Source: Ottelia alismoides (taxonomy: Eukaryota; Streptophyta; Magnoliopsida; Alismatales; Hydrocharitaceae). From it: a stretch of 64,000 nucleotides of DNA. The position numbers and the translations under genes are program-made. Shown here one piece after another: positions 43,658 to 54,142 of this stretch (the first letter of the stretch is position 1; each line of letters starts with the position of its first letter). The stretch is from positions 2,465,001 to 2,529,000 of the forward strand of contig JAZKJV010000086.1 in NCBI GenBank assembly GCA_037367405.1. Reading direction: 5' to 3'. Under the pieces are notes generated by a model. The model ran no database searches. It saw nothing but the letters and a program-made list of their open reading frames with translations, and had not been told where the DNA came from.

Positions 43658-44892
43658 TCAAATGAAGAGACAGTCAACTTCAATGTGCTTAGTCCGCTCA
43701 TGAGATATTGGATTGGTGGCAATGTATGTAGCATATCTGTTATCACAATATAAAGGTGCAAGAGTAGTAGCAAGAAGTCTAAGCTCCTTTAGAAAGGAAA
43801 TAAGACAGATAATCCCATAAGTGACATGGACCATTGTTCTATATTTTGTCGATGTACTTGATCTAGAAACCACCGTTTGCTTCTTGCTTCGTCGTGTAAC
43901 AATGTTGCCACCAACAAACATAGCATAGCATGTAATGGATCGTCGGTCCTCAGGTGAACTGGCAATGGCATAATATGCATACGCATAAGCGGTGACGTCG
44001 GTGTGATCATTGATCCTATAGAAAAGGCATGACCCTGGAGATTCTTTCAAATATCGAAGGATTAGAAGAACATCATGCCAATGACTGTAAAGAGATCTCT
44101 CCATGCAACGGCTTGCTCTGCTCACAGCACATAATATATCAGGCCTACTAATAGTGAGGTAGATCAGTTTGCCTATGAGGCTTCTATATCGTGTAGTATC
44201 CACAAACTCAGGATCAATGGATGTAGAATGTTTCCGCAACCCTGATGGGATGCCAGATGGTTTGCATCCAAGTAAACCAACCTTTGTAAGAATATTCAGG
44301 CAGTATTTTCGATGTGATAGATGTAATCCCTTTGTAGTGCATATCACCTCAATACCGAGGAAATATCGGAGTTGACCAAGGTCCTCGGTGACAAACACCT
44401 TCTCGAAGAAGGCATTGGTCTCTAGAATGCATCCTTCATCATTACCAGTAACCACCATATCATCGACATAGACGACAAGTATCACAGTACCAGTGGATCA
44501 TCGTCTAGTGAACAAAATAATCAAATGTTGTCCTGTGGAAGCCAAGAGAGTTGATCTCAGTGGTAAGCATGTCAAACCAAGCTCGTGGACTCCGCTTGAT
44601 GCCATAAATGATCTTACGGAGTAGGCGCACTCGCTCTCCCTTGATGGAATAACCTGTCATTGCATCATATAGACCTCTTTAGGTCACTGTATAGAAATTC
44701 ATTCTTCACATCGAACTGGAAGATTGGCCATTTCTTGTTAGCTACAACTGAGAGAATAGTGCGAATTGAACCCATCCTAGCCACAAGAGAAAACGTCTCA
44801 AAGTAATCCACTCCATAAGTTTGAGTAAATCCCTTTACCATAAGTCTGACCTTTAGCATGTCAATAGAATCATCAAGAGACTCTTTGATCAT
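43658..44892 (-). pseudogene. Copia-C RT and RNase H
   Basis: Frame 44665-44892 has KVRLMVKGFTQTYGVDYFETF and FQFDVKNEFLYSDL. Frame 43658-44485 starts VVYVDDMVVTG (catalytic) and continues through DLGQLRYFLGIEV, the PDILCAVSRAS block and RNase H with the STSTKYRTM and NPISHERTKHIEVDC blocks. In RNase H the usual ESEYRA is STKYRT, so a catalytic glutamate is probably lost. The 44486-44664 segment (PPGF to SWNQL-like) is frame-broken. Confidence 0.85.
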
Positions 44893-45129
44893 AAAGACCT
44901 ATCGACAAGCAACATGCTTGACACCTGTAAGACATGACATATGATCCCACATGCCCTTGGATATAAGCATGTCCATCTCCTCATCCATGGCGTTTTTCCA
45001 ATCATGATCCTGCAACACACTGTAATGATGACGAGGAATATTAATAGCCATAAGAGTATCTGCAAATCACCTGTCACAATTGGATAAACTATCAGTGGAA
45101 GTAAAATGTGACACATGATGTATAGTACA

Positions 45130-45444
45130 TTAAATTTTTGTTCGGCGCAGAGCTATAGGGAGTTCTTGTGGAGCATCTGGAGTTGCAGCAGTGGGGACAC
45201 TAGAAGATGGCACATCATCCTGCAAATAAAGAACATGTAATGGTATAGGTGTAAAATGACCGGTATGTTTCTTTTTGTAGACCGTGGGTGGTGGCGGGAG
45301 CTCCAAGGGTACGTCACTGACAGACTGAGTAAAGTAGCTAGTATGTTCAAAGAAAGTGATGTCTGCAAAAATGTAGTAATGATGACCTATAGGGTAATAG
45401 CACTTGTACCCCTTTCGGATATGAGAATATCCAAGGAAACACAC
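45130..45444 (-). pseudogene. Copia-C integrase C-terminus and linker
   Basis: 104-residue frame: FLGYSHIRKGYKCYYP and TFFEHTSYF are the post-integrase block, followed by a Pro-rich linker (LELPPPPTVYKK) and the ELPIALRRTK lead-in to RT. An upstream frame break separates it from the integrase core. Confidence 0.8.
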
Positions 45445-45594
45445 TTGATAGTACGAGACAATTTATGTACAGTCTGAAAATTGTGTACGAAGGCAATGCA
45501 ACCAAAAATCCTCAATGGAAGTAGAAAAGGTTCCTCGTCAGGATACAAGAGCAATGTCTACAAGGTGGTGAACCTTCCTTCCCGCTACCCCATT

Positions 45595-46182
45595 CTATTG
45601 TGAGGTATACAGACAGGAGGTCTGGTAAAGGGTTCCATGAGTGGCAAAGAAAGATACCAAGTCTCGTTGAGTGAACTCAAGAACATTGTCAGTCCTTACA
45701 ATTTGAATACATGTAGAGAAAGATGTTTTAATAAGCTGAAAGAAAGACTTGACAATGTTATTAATTTCAAATTGCTCCTTGATCAAATAAACCCAAGAAG
45801 ACATATTGTAATCATCTACAAAATTAGCAGAGTATTTATGACTGGCAGTAGTACGAATATGGCAAGGTCCCCAAATATTACAATGGATTAAAGAGAAAGG
45901 TAATGATCGACATGGCTCGGCCCTAGCTGGAAAAGAAGTACGATGGTGTTTGTCGAACTGGCATGCATCGCAATCAAACAGCTTCAGAGTTGACAATACG
46001 GGAAATATATGAGAAAGAGATTTCGCATATGGACCAAGCCACAAATGCCATACGAACGGATCAGCTGACACAGAGGCAACACTTGCAAAGGTTGAGTCAA
46101 CATGGATATCAAGATAGTAAATATAGTTCTTCTCACGCCTCCACCAAAATTCTACACCATCCGAATGTCCTGAAAATAACAA
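45595..46182 (-). pseudogene. Copia-C integrase with lost catalytic residues
   Basis: 195-residue frame with the zinc region (FVWHLWLGPYAK, where the second histidine is replaced by tyrosine, and CDACQFDKHH) and the core. The first acid is replaced (HCNIWGP instead of an aspartate at N), the second is present (VRTDNVLEF), and a stop ends the frame at YTSQ. Past the stop the third-acid site reads VAGRK, where copia integrases have a glutamate. So at least two of three catalytic residues and one zinc ligand are gone. Confidence 0.85.
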
Positions 46183-46414
46183 TGGAACTCATCAAAAATC
46201 ACTGGACAATTCAATCAACATATAGCTTATGAAAGGTTCAGGGGAAAATCTGGTATGGAGTTATGGTCGAGAGCCTGAGCTTGGAGGAGAATTCCACAGT
46301 CCCAACGGTCGTAACATTCTTGGCTACCCGAACTGACTTCACAGTGGAAGAGGGTTGAGTTGAGAAGAGGTCAGAAAATTACCTTCTCTAGTAAAGTGAG
46401 TAGACACACCGGAG

Positions 46415-46550
46415 TCAATGATCCAGGTCGATGCTAGTGCAGAGGCAGAGTTGACTACAATATCTGAGGTAGTAGCTAGATGTGTAGTAGAAGTAGTCTC
46501 CCTTGGAGTAGAGTTCTGTAAAAACCTTCATTAGGTGAATGATAGAAGTC
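46415..46550 (-). pseudogene. Copia-C protease trace
   Basis: In one minus frame the segment WIIDSGVSTHFT, the aspartic protease active site, is visible around 46400-46432, preceded by a Ser/Thr-rich stretch that runs into the LARD-1 insertion point. Confidence 0.7.
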
Positions 46551-46865
46551 TGTTGGAGTATTCGTGTATGCGCCATATTGAGTTGTAGCTGGGTAAATGG
46601 ATCCTTGAGAAGATCCATTTACCTCATCCAGTGTTTAGTCCCACACCGCCTAGTGGTGGGACTTGGAGGCTCTGGAGAGGCTATATAAGGAGCCCCAGAC
46701 CTCCAGTACTCATTGAGAAAAGGCAATGCATAGCATGCCCCTTTGAGGGCTTCTCCCGCGGTTTCATCCCGCTCCTCGCGGAGTAGGGTTACACGTTAAA
46801 TCTCTGGTCTTCATGTTTATGTTTCTTGATTTATCGTTTCCGCTTCTGCTTCTCTGATTATAACA
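46551..46865 (+). repeat. LARD-1 5' LTR (315 bp)
   Basis: TGTTGGAGTATTCG to GATTATAACA. Contains a hairpin with 12-bp arms (GGTAAATGGATC 46592-46603, GATCCATTTACC 46612-46623), a second inverted pair (GTCCCACA / TGGTGGGAC, about 46639-46665), and a TATATAAG box (46682-46689). Confidence 0.95.
46682..46689 (+). promoter_or_regulatory. LARD-1 TATA box
   Basis: GGCTATATAAGGAG, followed about 30 bases later by the predicted transcript start region. Identical in the 3' LTR (about 48861-48868). Confidence 0.6.
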
Positions 46866-46877
46866 TGGTATCAGAGC
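46866..46877 (+). other. LARD-1 primer-binding site
   Basis: TGGTATCAGAGC abuts the LTR and continues GGGTTCGATTC, matching the usual initiator-tRNA-Met type site. Confidence 0.9.
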
Positions 46878-48720
46878 GGGTTCGATTCTCGAGGTTTTTC
46901 ATGTTATTTATTTTTCGAGATTCGATGTTTATGTTGAAGATGTGTTCATGAAGTTCATATACTGTTCGAGAAAGTTTGTTCGAGCAGGGCCCAAGATCGA
47001 CGCATATTAGGTCACCGTACTCGATGCATCTCCAGGGGGCGGTTTGCCCTAAGACCGCATGACACAGCAGTGCGGCATCTCATGTTCCAGGCGAAGGTGT
47101 GGCATACTCCCCCGTGCTCCAGGCGAAGGCGCGACCCTAATCTCCATCTCTCGCGCACGCAACCCCATCCGATTCTCCAGATGGCGCAGCAAGCTCGACC
47201 CCCAGGCGGCGCCCTCTCGCAACGCCCAGGCGGCGTGATGCCTTCAGGCGCCCCCAAGCGGCGTAAATCTTCTCCAACACGGCACCCCCAATAACTGCTC
47301 CCCTGGCGTTCCTCCGATTACACGAGCCCAGGTGATCGCAAGAGGCGAATCCTCGGTTGCAGTCATCTTCTCGCACCGCTCTATAATTTCGGCGGTGCAG
47401 CTGTGCTCCAACCTAACGCGCAGTCCCATAGCTCCAACGGGCGACGGCGCAACCCTGAAGCCCATAGCGGCGCAACTCCCGAAGCCGATCCCTCCCCCAA
47501 TGGCGTACGGCAAAATCGTGCCCAGGCGCACCCTCCTGCGTGCCTCTCCTTCGTTACATGGATAGCGGCGGCATTTTTTTTGTTCCCCGCAAGTGGAACC
47601 CTAACGCACCTTTTCTTCTATTAAAAAAATAAGGGAGGGGGAATGTATTGTAATGCCCAAATGGGCCGACGCTTCATTCGAAAAAGGGGGGCAGGACGGT
47701 TATTATTAAAAAACAAAATCTGAAAAAAAAGCGGCTTGAGAGAGATTTCAAACCAAAAAAAAGAGAAAGACAGAGAGAGATTGAGCCCTATGGGCCGTAT
47801 CAAAAAAAAGAGAGAGAGAAATGATAAAAAAAATGAAGAGGTCGCGTACAAAAAAATCGTACGCAAAATAAAAAAAATGTGATGGCTATTAAAAAAATGG
47901 AAATAGCCGGGAAAAAATAAATAAATATCAGCATTTGAGATATTTTTCTTTCACCCCCAAATTCTTTTGTCTTCTCCCTACATTGTCGATGTCAGTGTTT
48001 TCCGACAAGTACGGGAGAAAGGGGGAGTATGGTGTAGAGTCACATGTCTTCTTCCAAATTCAGATGCAGAATTCCAGACTTTCATATTTTCAGACTCTAC
48101 GATTTTCAGATGAAGATTTTTCATGCGCAATTCCAGACTCGAGTTCAGATTCCGAGTCCCAGTTTGATGCGCAGATTCAAACTCGACATTCGGATTTGTC
48201 AGAGCTAAGTTTGAGGCACTCCATGATGAGGCCCATTTTCGAGATCTCCAGAGAGAGACTCCAGTTTCAGACATGCATATGATTGCGGTCATTTTCAGAT
48301 GAGCATATGTTGCCATCATTTGTTCGTGGTCCCCATCATTCTTCTAGTTGTCAGGCCAGAGTTTTCATGTGAGCCATAGGGACTCCAGAGCAGAGGACCA
48401 TTCCCTATGCCATTGAGGGCAAGGGTTTTCATGTGGTATCATAGGTACACCAGAGCAGTGCACCATTTTATGAGCCAGATGGGAGAGACCCAGTTCTCCG
48501 ACGAGGAGACTTCAGGCGCAGTTTCAGACTCGATGGTCAGATTCCGAGTCTTTAGTTGACTCACACTCCAGCTCGTTCGTCCTCCTCACCTGAACGCAGG
48601 AGAAGCAACGTCCTCGACTGCAGCAATGTGCGCGTTGGGTTGATATTTTCCGTAGTGTCCTGTAGCGTTGAGTTGAGTTTCTTTCTGTTTGTCCAAGCTG
48701 AGCATTGCATGCTCCAGTTT
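46878..48720 (+). other. LARD-1 interior, noncoding
   Basis: Three blocks. A GC-rich block (46990-47560) has repeated CCAGGCGRMGGCG and CCCAGGCGGCG units. A purine-rich, A-run block follows (47620-47930). Then comes a block (48040-48560) with many copies of CAGACT, TTCCAGACT and TTCAGAT, and a 70-base imperfect direct repeat (GTTTTCATGTG then CCAGAGCAG, at about 48362 and 48427). ORFs of 60-115 residues overlap in all frames; none resembles a known protein. Confidence 0.7.
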
Positions 48721-48729
48721 GAGGGGGAG

Positions 48730-49044
48730 TGTTGGAGTATTCGTGTATGCGCCATATTGAGTTGTAGCTGGGTAAATGGATCCGGGAGAAGATCCATTTA
48801 CCCCATCCGGTGTTTAGTCCCACACCGCCTAGTGGTGGGACTCGGAGGCTCTGGAGAGGCTATATAAGGAGTCCCAGACCTCTTGTACTCATTGAGAAAA
48901 AGCAATGCATAGCATGCCCCTTTGAAGGCTTCTCCCGTGGTTTCATCCTGCTCCTCACGGAGTAGGGTTCCACGTTAAATCCCTGGTCTTCATGTTTATG
49001 TTTCTTGATTTATCGTTTCCGCTTCTGCTTCTCTGACTATAACA
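48730..49044 (+). repeat. LARD-1 3' LTR (315 bp)
   Basis: Partner of 46551-46865, same hairpin (48771-48782 / 48791-48802) with an altered loop. Confidence 0.95.
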
Positions 49045-49049
49045 AAGTC

Positions 49050-49180
49050 TCCTGACCGCTAACTACCTTGAAGGCCCAAGATCAGAGCATGTAGTTATCC
49101 ATGCCCTTTAATTTAATAAAAGTTCCATGTACCATCATAAAAGAAGTCAAGTACACTGGCTTGTTCTCGGTGGATGCCAT
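49050..49180 (-). pseudogene. Copia-C gag start
   Basis: The minus strand reads MASTENKPVYLTSF from about 49180, then MVHGTFIKLKGMDNYML, a stop and SWAFKV, which is a copia gag N-terminus with its tryptophan block. It is cut by the LARD-1 insertion. Confidence 0.65.
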
Positions 49181-49200
49181 CGTGGTCTCACAGGTAAAGA

Positions 49201-49810
49201 AAATGTGACCTAAAAGAGGATATTGTTTCAAACAAGCATAAGTGAGATTCAAACAATCATATGAGGGATCTAAATCACCATTCTAGCCCTGTGTTGGACT
49301 TCTGTAGCAGAGAATTGTGGCTAATATGCCATCAGTCGGACTCTTAGAAGAACTTGATGTAACCAAGGAGTCCCAAAGAGACCCAAGTGATGAATCTATG
49401 ATACATCATATTATTTATTATATATTATCATCCTAAACTAAACAAATCAATAAAATTCACATTTAATTCACCATTATTAACAATTGGTATGTTGCTAACC
49501 CTAATTATTGTATATCTATCACTAACATTTTCCTGATTTTCTCTTTTACTAAAAATCTCAAAAAAAATAGATAAATACTGTGTATATTTATTTTGAGCTT
49601 TAAAAGAAATTAAAAATACAAAAAAAACAACATACCCATTAAAAAACAATATTTTTATCTATTAAAAATACTTACCAAAAAATATTTCTTTATGCTATTT
49701 GATCTCATTTGCAACATGAAACTCATCGAGATCTACAATTTTCATGTTTTTACTTTTTTGCTAATTTTGCTTCCTTATATTTCTTTTTTATTTTCTCATT
49801 TCTGAATAAT
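49201..49810. other. AT-rich stretch, no gene seen
   Basis: Sequence beyond the Copia-C gag start, where a leader and 5' LTR would be expected. I found neither. From 49400 it is AT-rich; a 73-residue ORF is low complexity. Confidence 0.45.
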
Positions 49811-51590
49811 AGGATTTGACCATGTGGTGCCCTCTGGGTTGCCAACGTGGCCACTCCTCATGCCACCCGGCCCTCCTCTCAGCCCTTGGATCATGCCCTT
49901 CCTCTTCCTCTTCCATCTCAACCGCCCAGTTCTGCTTGATCCTCAACCATCAGATCTTCCCCCAGATCTGATCTCATCCGTACCCTTCCGCCCTCATCTC
50001 GACCATTGGATGATAGTGCATCTGATGGTTCCGCACCCTCCACGTCGCTCCTCATCTCCTCACCATTAGATCTACTCAAATACCATCTCCACCGTCGCTT
50101 TCCGCACATCTCCCCACCGCTCGATCAGATCATTTGATCTGATCGCAACCGCTCGCCTATGCCCAATCCCAATCGTTGGATCGCTTGATCCAACAACGGG
50201 GACCCCGTCTTCCACCTACAACACGCATTACACCTCACTCCACCCTCGCCTCCTTCCTTTTCTAGCATCCACTTCAGTCGCCCTCTCCACTCCCTAACGA
50301 CCTCCTCACATAGCCCTAACACCCGCTCCCTTAGCGGGATAACTGCCCGCAACCACCTCACCACCATCTCCTCCTGACCATTACAAATCACCCCTTCATC
50401 AGTAACGGTTGGAGCTCCTCCACCTATAAAACCTCCACCTCCGCCTCCTCTTTCCCTAGTCTACCAATCCACGGGCTTTGGCCCAGCTTTCCTCGCCCCT
50501 TCGGTGATAGCGAAGGTAAGAATCGTTAAGGCGATGACCACAAATTCCCTAGGTGCGACCCTTGGTTCCTCTTGCCAAGACGCGGCGCTCCGGTTGCCGT
50601 CCAAGCTCCGAGGCCCAACTGACCTCGATGTGCGATGACCTGAGGATCGCCTAGGTTCTCAACCCAAGCTACCTCCTTCGTCATTGAATCCCCTCCGATC
50701 AGGTACAACCCTTCCTTCTTTCGTTTAATTTTTCTCTTATTTTCTCCACCGCATACAACACCTCCCACCTTCACCTGACCATCTGTTGAGTTCCACCGCG
50801 CATCTCCCACCTTCGCGTCGTCGTCCACTCATCCTCTCCCTCCTCCAAACCCTCCTCTCTGCTCCACTTCTTCTTCAACTCGCTAGAGCCTTGGACCACC
50901 AGCGTCTTCATCTCCATGGTCCTCCATTCACCTCACAACCTCCACGCACACATGCTTCGACTTATCTAACCCTTGCAGAATTGTTTTCTCGTCAATGATC
51001 GGACGTGGTGCCCTTGCTCCATTCTCCGTCGCCGCCTCCAATGACTCGACCTCGCCTTGCCTTCGCCGTTGTAGCTACTCTGCAGCACTATCTTCACCCT
51101 CGTCGATGTCCCCCCGAGCTTCCCTAACCTTCCACCATCGAGCAAATCATCGGTGGAGCTCGGGGGAGGCCGCCAGAGCCTAAGCTCCTCGATGCCGCCC
51201 ATGACAGAGGGAGTATCAGATACCCATGGATCCTGATCCAACAATATCTACATCAGAGGAACCAAAGCAGTCCGATTCAGAGATCGAGGCACCGCGGCCG
51301 TTGGATCTACCCATCTAAGCCTCCCAGTCTTGGGTGGTCCCGCAGCACCATGATCAAGCCACGTGCAGCTTCGTTGTCCGACAGCCCGCCCCCGATCCTA
51401 GTGTATGCGTGCAGGGTAGGCAAATTGCGTTTCACCCCCTGCAGCTTTCAGAATTCGCAAAGAGGTCCTGCCCAGGCACACGTGCCTCACGTACATGCCT
51501 AGGTAAATTGCAGATACACCCGGTAGGTTTTCATGAATTACATATATGCCCTCCAAGGACTTATTTGCAATAGTTATCTTTCTATTTTGC
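49811..51590 (+). other. GC-rich LTR-like block of a large noncoding element
   Basis: Pyrimidine-rich sequence with TATA-like CACCTATAAAACC (about 50419-50431) followed by a GC-rich transcribed-like part. It is full of variants of a TTGGATC / ATCAGATC motif and short perfect inverted repeats: ATCAGATCT/AGATCTGAT (49949-49972), CGATCAGATCA/TGATCTGATCG (50122-50145), GTTGGATC/GATCCAAC (50175-50194). The layout parallels 311-1720. I infer the promoter-bearing LTR of a large gypsy-type or non-autonomous element. ORFs (60-100 residues, all frames) reflect GC content. LTR ends not found. Confidence 0.45.
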
Positions 51591-53983
51591 ATATTTTACT
51601 GCATTTATGCCCTTACACTCTTTATTCAATATCTTATTTTATTGGATTTCTAATTTAATGGTCTATAACGATATGAGCATTTCTCTGATTTGATGCAAAA
51701 TTTAAATTGCTAAATTCTAGATGATTCATTGTATCAACTTGCATGCATGTAGCGTAAAGCTTTAATACAACCTTGTTACCCTGCACGTGCATGGAGATTG
51801 TTGGAGGCACTGTAAGTTTCTCACTCAAGCATGCATCATGATTTTTCACGAATGCACTGGCTCTTCTCAAAATCTTCCCCGGATTTATCACTAGGAGAAT
51901 AAAGGAAATTGGAAATGGCCAATTAGACGATGCTTTCTTATTTGTGCTCACATTAAGACAGTGATAACCTAAGCATAAAATTGAGATTGTAATGCAAGTT
52001 GAGGAATTAAAATGGAGTAAAAATCACTCTTGAATTATAGAAGAGGAACCCCCGACATTTTCTACATGATGTTTTGATCGTTGAGAGGTGAGGACGTATC
52101 CCTAGGATAGTGCCCAAAACCTATCTTTAAATCAGCATAATGGACTTGAATTTTGGATGATCACCAATAAAATAGACAAGACAAATACGACCACACCTAC
52201 ACGGTCTTCATGTGTGTGTTGGTAAATTAAAAGGTATTGTCTGAATGCTTGAGCCTTGGATGTGTATTCGCACAACCCTCCTGTAACCCAAGATGATCTA
52301 CTACACCCCCATCTCCGCACATCTATACGTCTCTGTAAATCCATTTCCCCCCTTTAACCCTAATTGATCACAGGTTTCCCATCCTTAATTCCACATCTTA
52401 ATACTTAGGCTACAATTCAGCCTAACTATAGGGGGAACCTTGTACAATCACTGATTATTAACCACAGGTCTCTCCATCCTCATTGCATATCTAATACTTG
52501 GGCTATTTTCAACCTAAATATAGGGAGGATCTAAGTCATTCCTTCTTCCCTCTTCTTGTTCTTCATATAATTAGGTTATTTTTAACCTAAGTATAGGGGG
52601 GTCATCTGAGTCAATTCTGCTATATCATCTTGTATTTAACCTGAGTTATGGTTTCATATCACTTTGTGCTATAAGGACATAGCAAAAGTTAAGTATAGGG
52701 GGTATACCGTGCATATTGTATATATACTTTAGCCATAGCTCATATGTTAAAATTTTTGAAAATTTTCAGGGCTAGGGTATAAGTATTTGTGAACTGAGTT
52801 TCGTAAAAATGTTTGTAAAATGCTTTGAAAAATTTTCTAGTTATGTTACACTATTTTGAAAAATATTTGACATTGGTTTAAAAAACGGGAATTTTACTTA
52901 TTCGAAGAACCATTTGAAAATTATTTTGAAAATCTTTATATTATGTGACATGGTTTGGAAAATATTTTCAAAATCTTTTCAAAAATGAAGGACTAACTGT
53001 ATTGTTTTGTAAATTCTTTTCAAAAATCCATAAAAATCTGAAAAAAAAAATAAAATCCTTTCTTTGGTAGCGATTCTGAATACTAAGCTTAAAAATGAGT
53101 AGCTAATTTTTAATGAGGGAACTATGGCCTCCCTTAGTAGAGTGGGTGGTTCAAAAACAACGCATCTAGCAACATCTTGAAGTAATACGGGTAGCCGTTT
53201 AATGGTCCATACTTACACCCATACTGGCTGGAAGAGGATACATCTATTCATATGAGTTTGAACCATTCATTATTTTTATAAAGAAGAAACCCATAAAATT
53301 TTGTAAAATTAAAAAAATCACGAACTTTAGAGTTGGTGTATTCCTGAGACAGTCGCTATCACTCAAGGCTTGAGGAATTGAGGACACTTGGTTTTTGAGA
53401 TCTTGAGAGTCTGAGTTAACCAGCCTTAGTCATTAGGGGTTTTGAAACTTAATAATCTACACTTCCCTAGTTTGAAAGATTTGAGTGCTATATTGCACTC
53501 TTCATCTCTACCTTCGAAAGAATATTATCAACACATCACTTCCACAACTGCATGATTGTTGAGATGAATTGAGTTATCACTTGAGGGACTTGGACTAGAG
53601 ATTTGAGTTTAGACCGATTTAATAGTGCTCGAGGATGGGATAAAGTCAAAGAAGGCTTCAAAAAACCTGAGTGTCAGCAAACCCTATCCAGTATGCGAAC
53701 AAGTTCACATACTATTGTTTGATATTTACTATGTGCCAGGGTGTAATGAAATATAATAAACTTGTTGATCAGTGTGTGTCAATTCTTGGTAAAACCAGTG
53801 AAGCTAGCCAAAAAGAAAAGAAAGAAAGAAATGTTGAAAGAAAAGCTCTCTTAATTCAAAGTCAGAAAATCAAGAGCTTATACTAATTGCTAACACTCCC
53901 AACCATTTTCAAAGCGTCCAATTGGACTAAAGCTAATTCGGACCAATAAGTCGAGTTAGTACCTCAAAAAGAGCTCTGCATCG
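51591..53983 (+). other. Noncoding interior or LTR tail of the same large element
   Basis: No coding domain. It holds four TATAGGGGG-type motifs (52427, 52519, 52592, 52694), AT-rich A-run sequence (52740-53060), and a GTGCTCGAGGATGG-like block (53622) of the sort found in Tat/Athila-type elements. It is interrupted at 53984-53988 by Copia-E; the sequence after 63463 should be its continuation. Confidence 0.4.
52404..52702. repeat. Four spaced TATAGGGGG repeats with hairpins
   Basis: Three units carry a short stem (TTAGGCT...AGCCTAA, TTGGGCTATTTTCAACCTAA, TTAGGTTATTTTTAACCTAA) immediately followed by A(C/A/G)TATAGGGRGG; a fourth copy of the G tract (52694-52702) has no stem. The first two units are also preceded by a shared CACAGGTYTCYCCATCCT-like block. 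Confidence 0.7.
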
Positions 53984-53988
53984 TAAGC

Positions 53989-54135
53989 TGTGAAAAGTCG
54001 TGAAATGAAAAGTTGTATTACTTGTAGCCCTATAGCTCTCTTATATTGGAGAAATGCTCTAGGGAGAAATTACATAAAAAAACTGGAGAAATAGAAAAAT
54101 ATAATTAAAGACAAAGAGATATAATTATCTCAACA
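53989..54135 (-). repeat. Copia-E 3' LTR (147 bp)
   Basis: TGTGAAAAGTCGTG to TCTCAACA on the plus strand, polypurine tract directly after. Confidence 0.93.
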
Positions 54136-54142
54136 CTCCCCC

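Larger units (their letters stand above)
46551..49044 (+). mobile_element. LARD-1: intact non-autonomous LTR element (2.5 kb)
   Basis: LTRs 46551-46865 and 48730-49044 (315 bp each, about 16 differences, 95% identical), perfect duplication AAGTC (46546-46550, 49045-49049), primer-binding site directly after the 5' LTR (TGGTATCAGAGC, 46866-46877) and polypurine tract GAGGGGGAG (48721-48729). The 1.86 kb interior has no gag or pol. It must depend on enzymes of another element. Structure is complete and young compared with its host Copia-C. A second, older family member is the LTR at 16519-16855. Confidence 0.95.
43346..49200 (-). mobile_element. Copia-C: decayed copia element carrying LARD-1
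   Basis: Minus-strand copia with a 3' LTR (about 43346-43503), a polypurine tract next to it (CCAACTTGATGGGGAG on the minus strand, about 43504-43519), RNase H, RT, linker, integrase, a protease trace (46415-46550) and a gag start (about 49050-49180). The non-autonomous element at 46551-49044 is inserted between protease trace and gag start with duplication AAGTC. The gag body and zinc knuckle are missing, so a deletion had already removed them. No 5' LTR was found beyond 49200. Confidence 0.85.
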
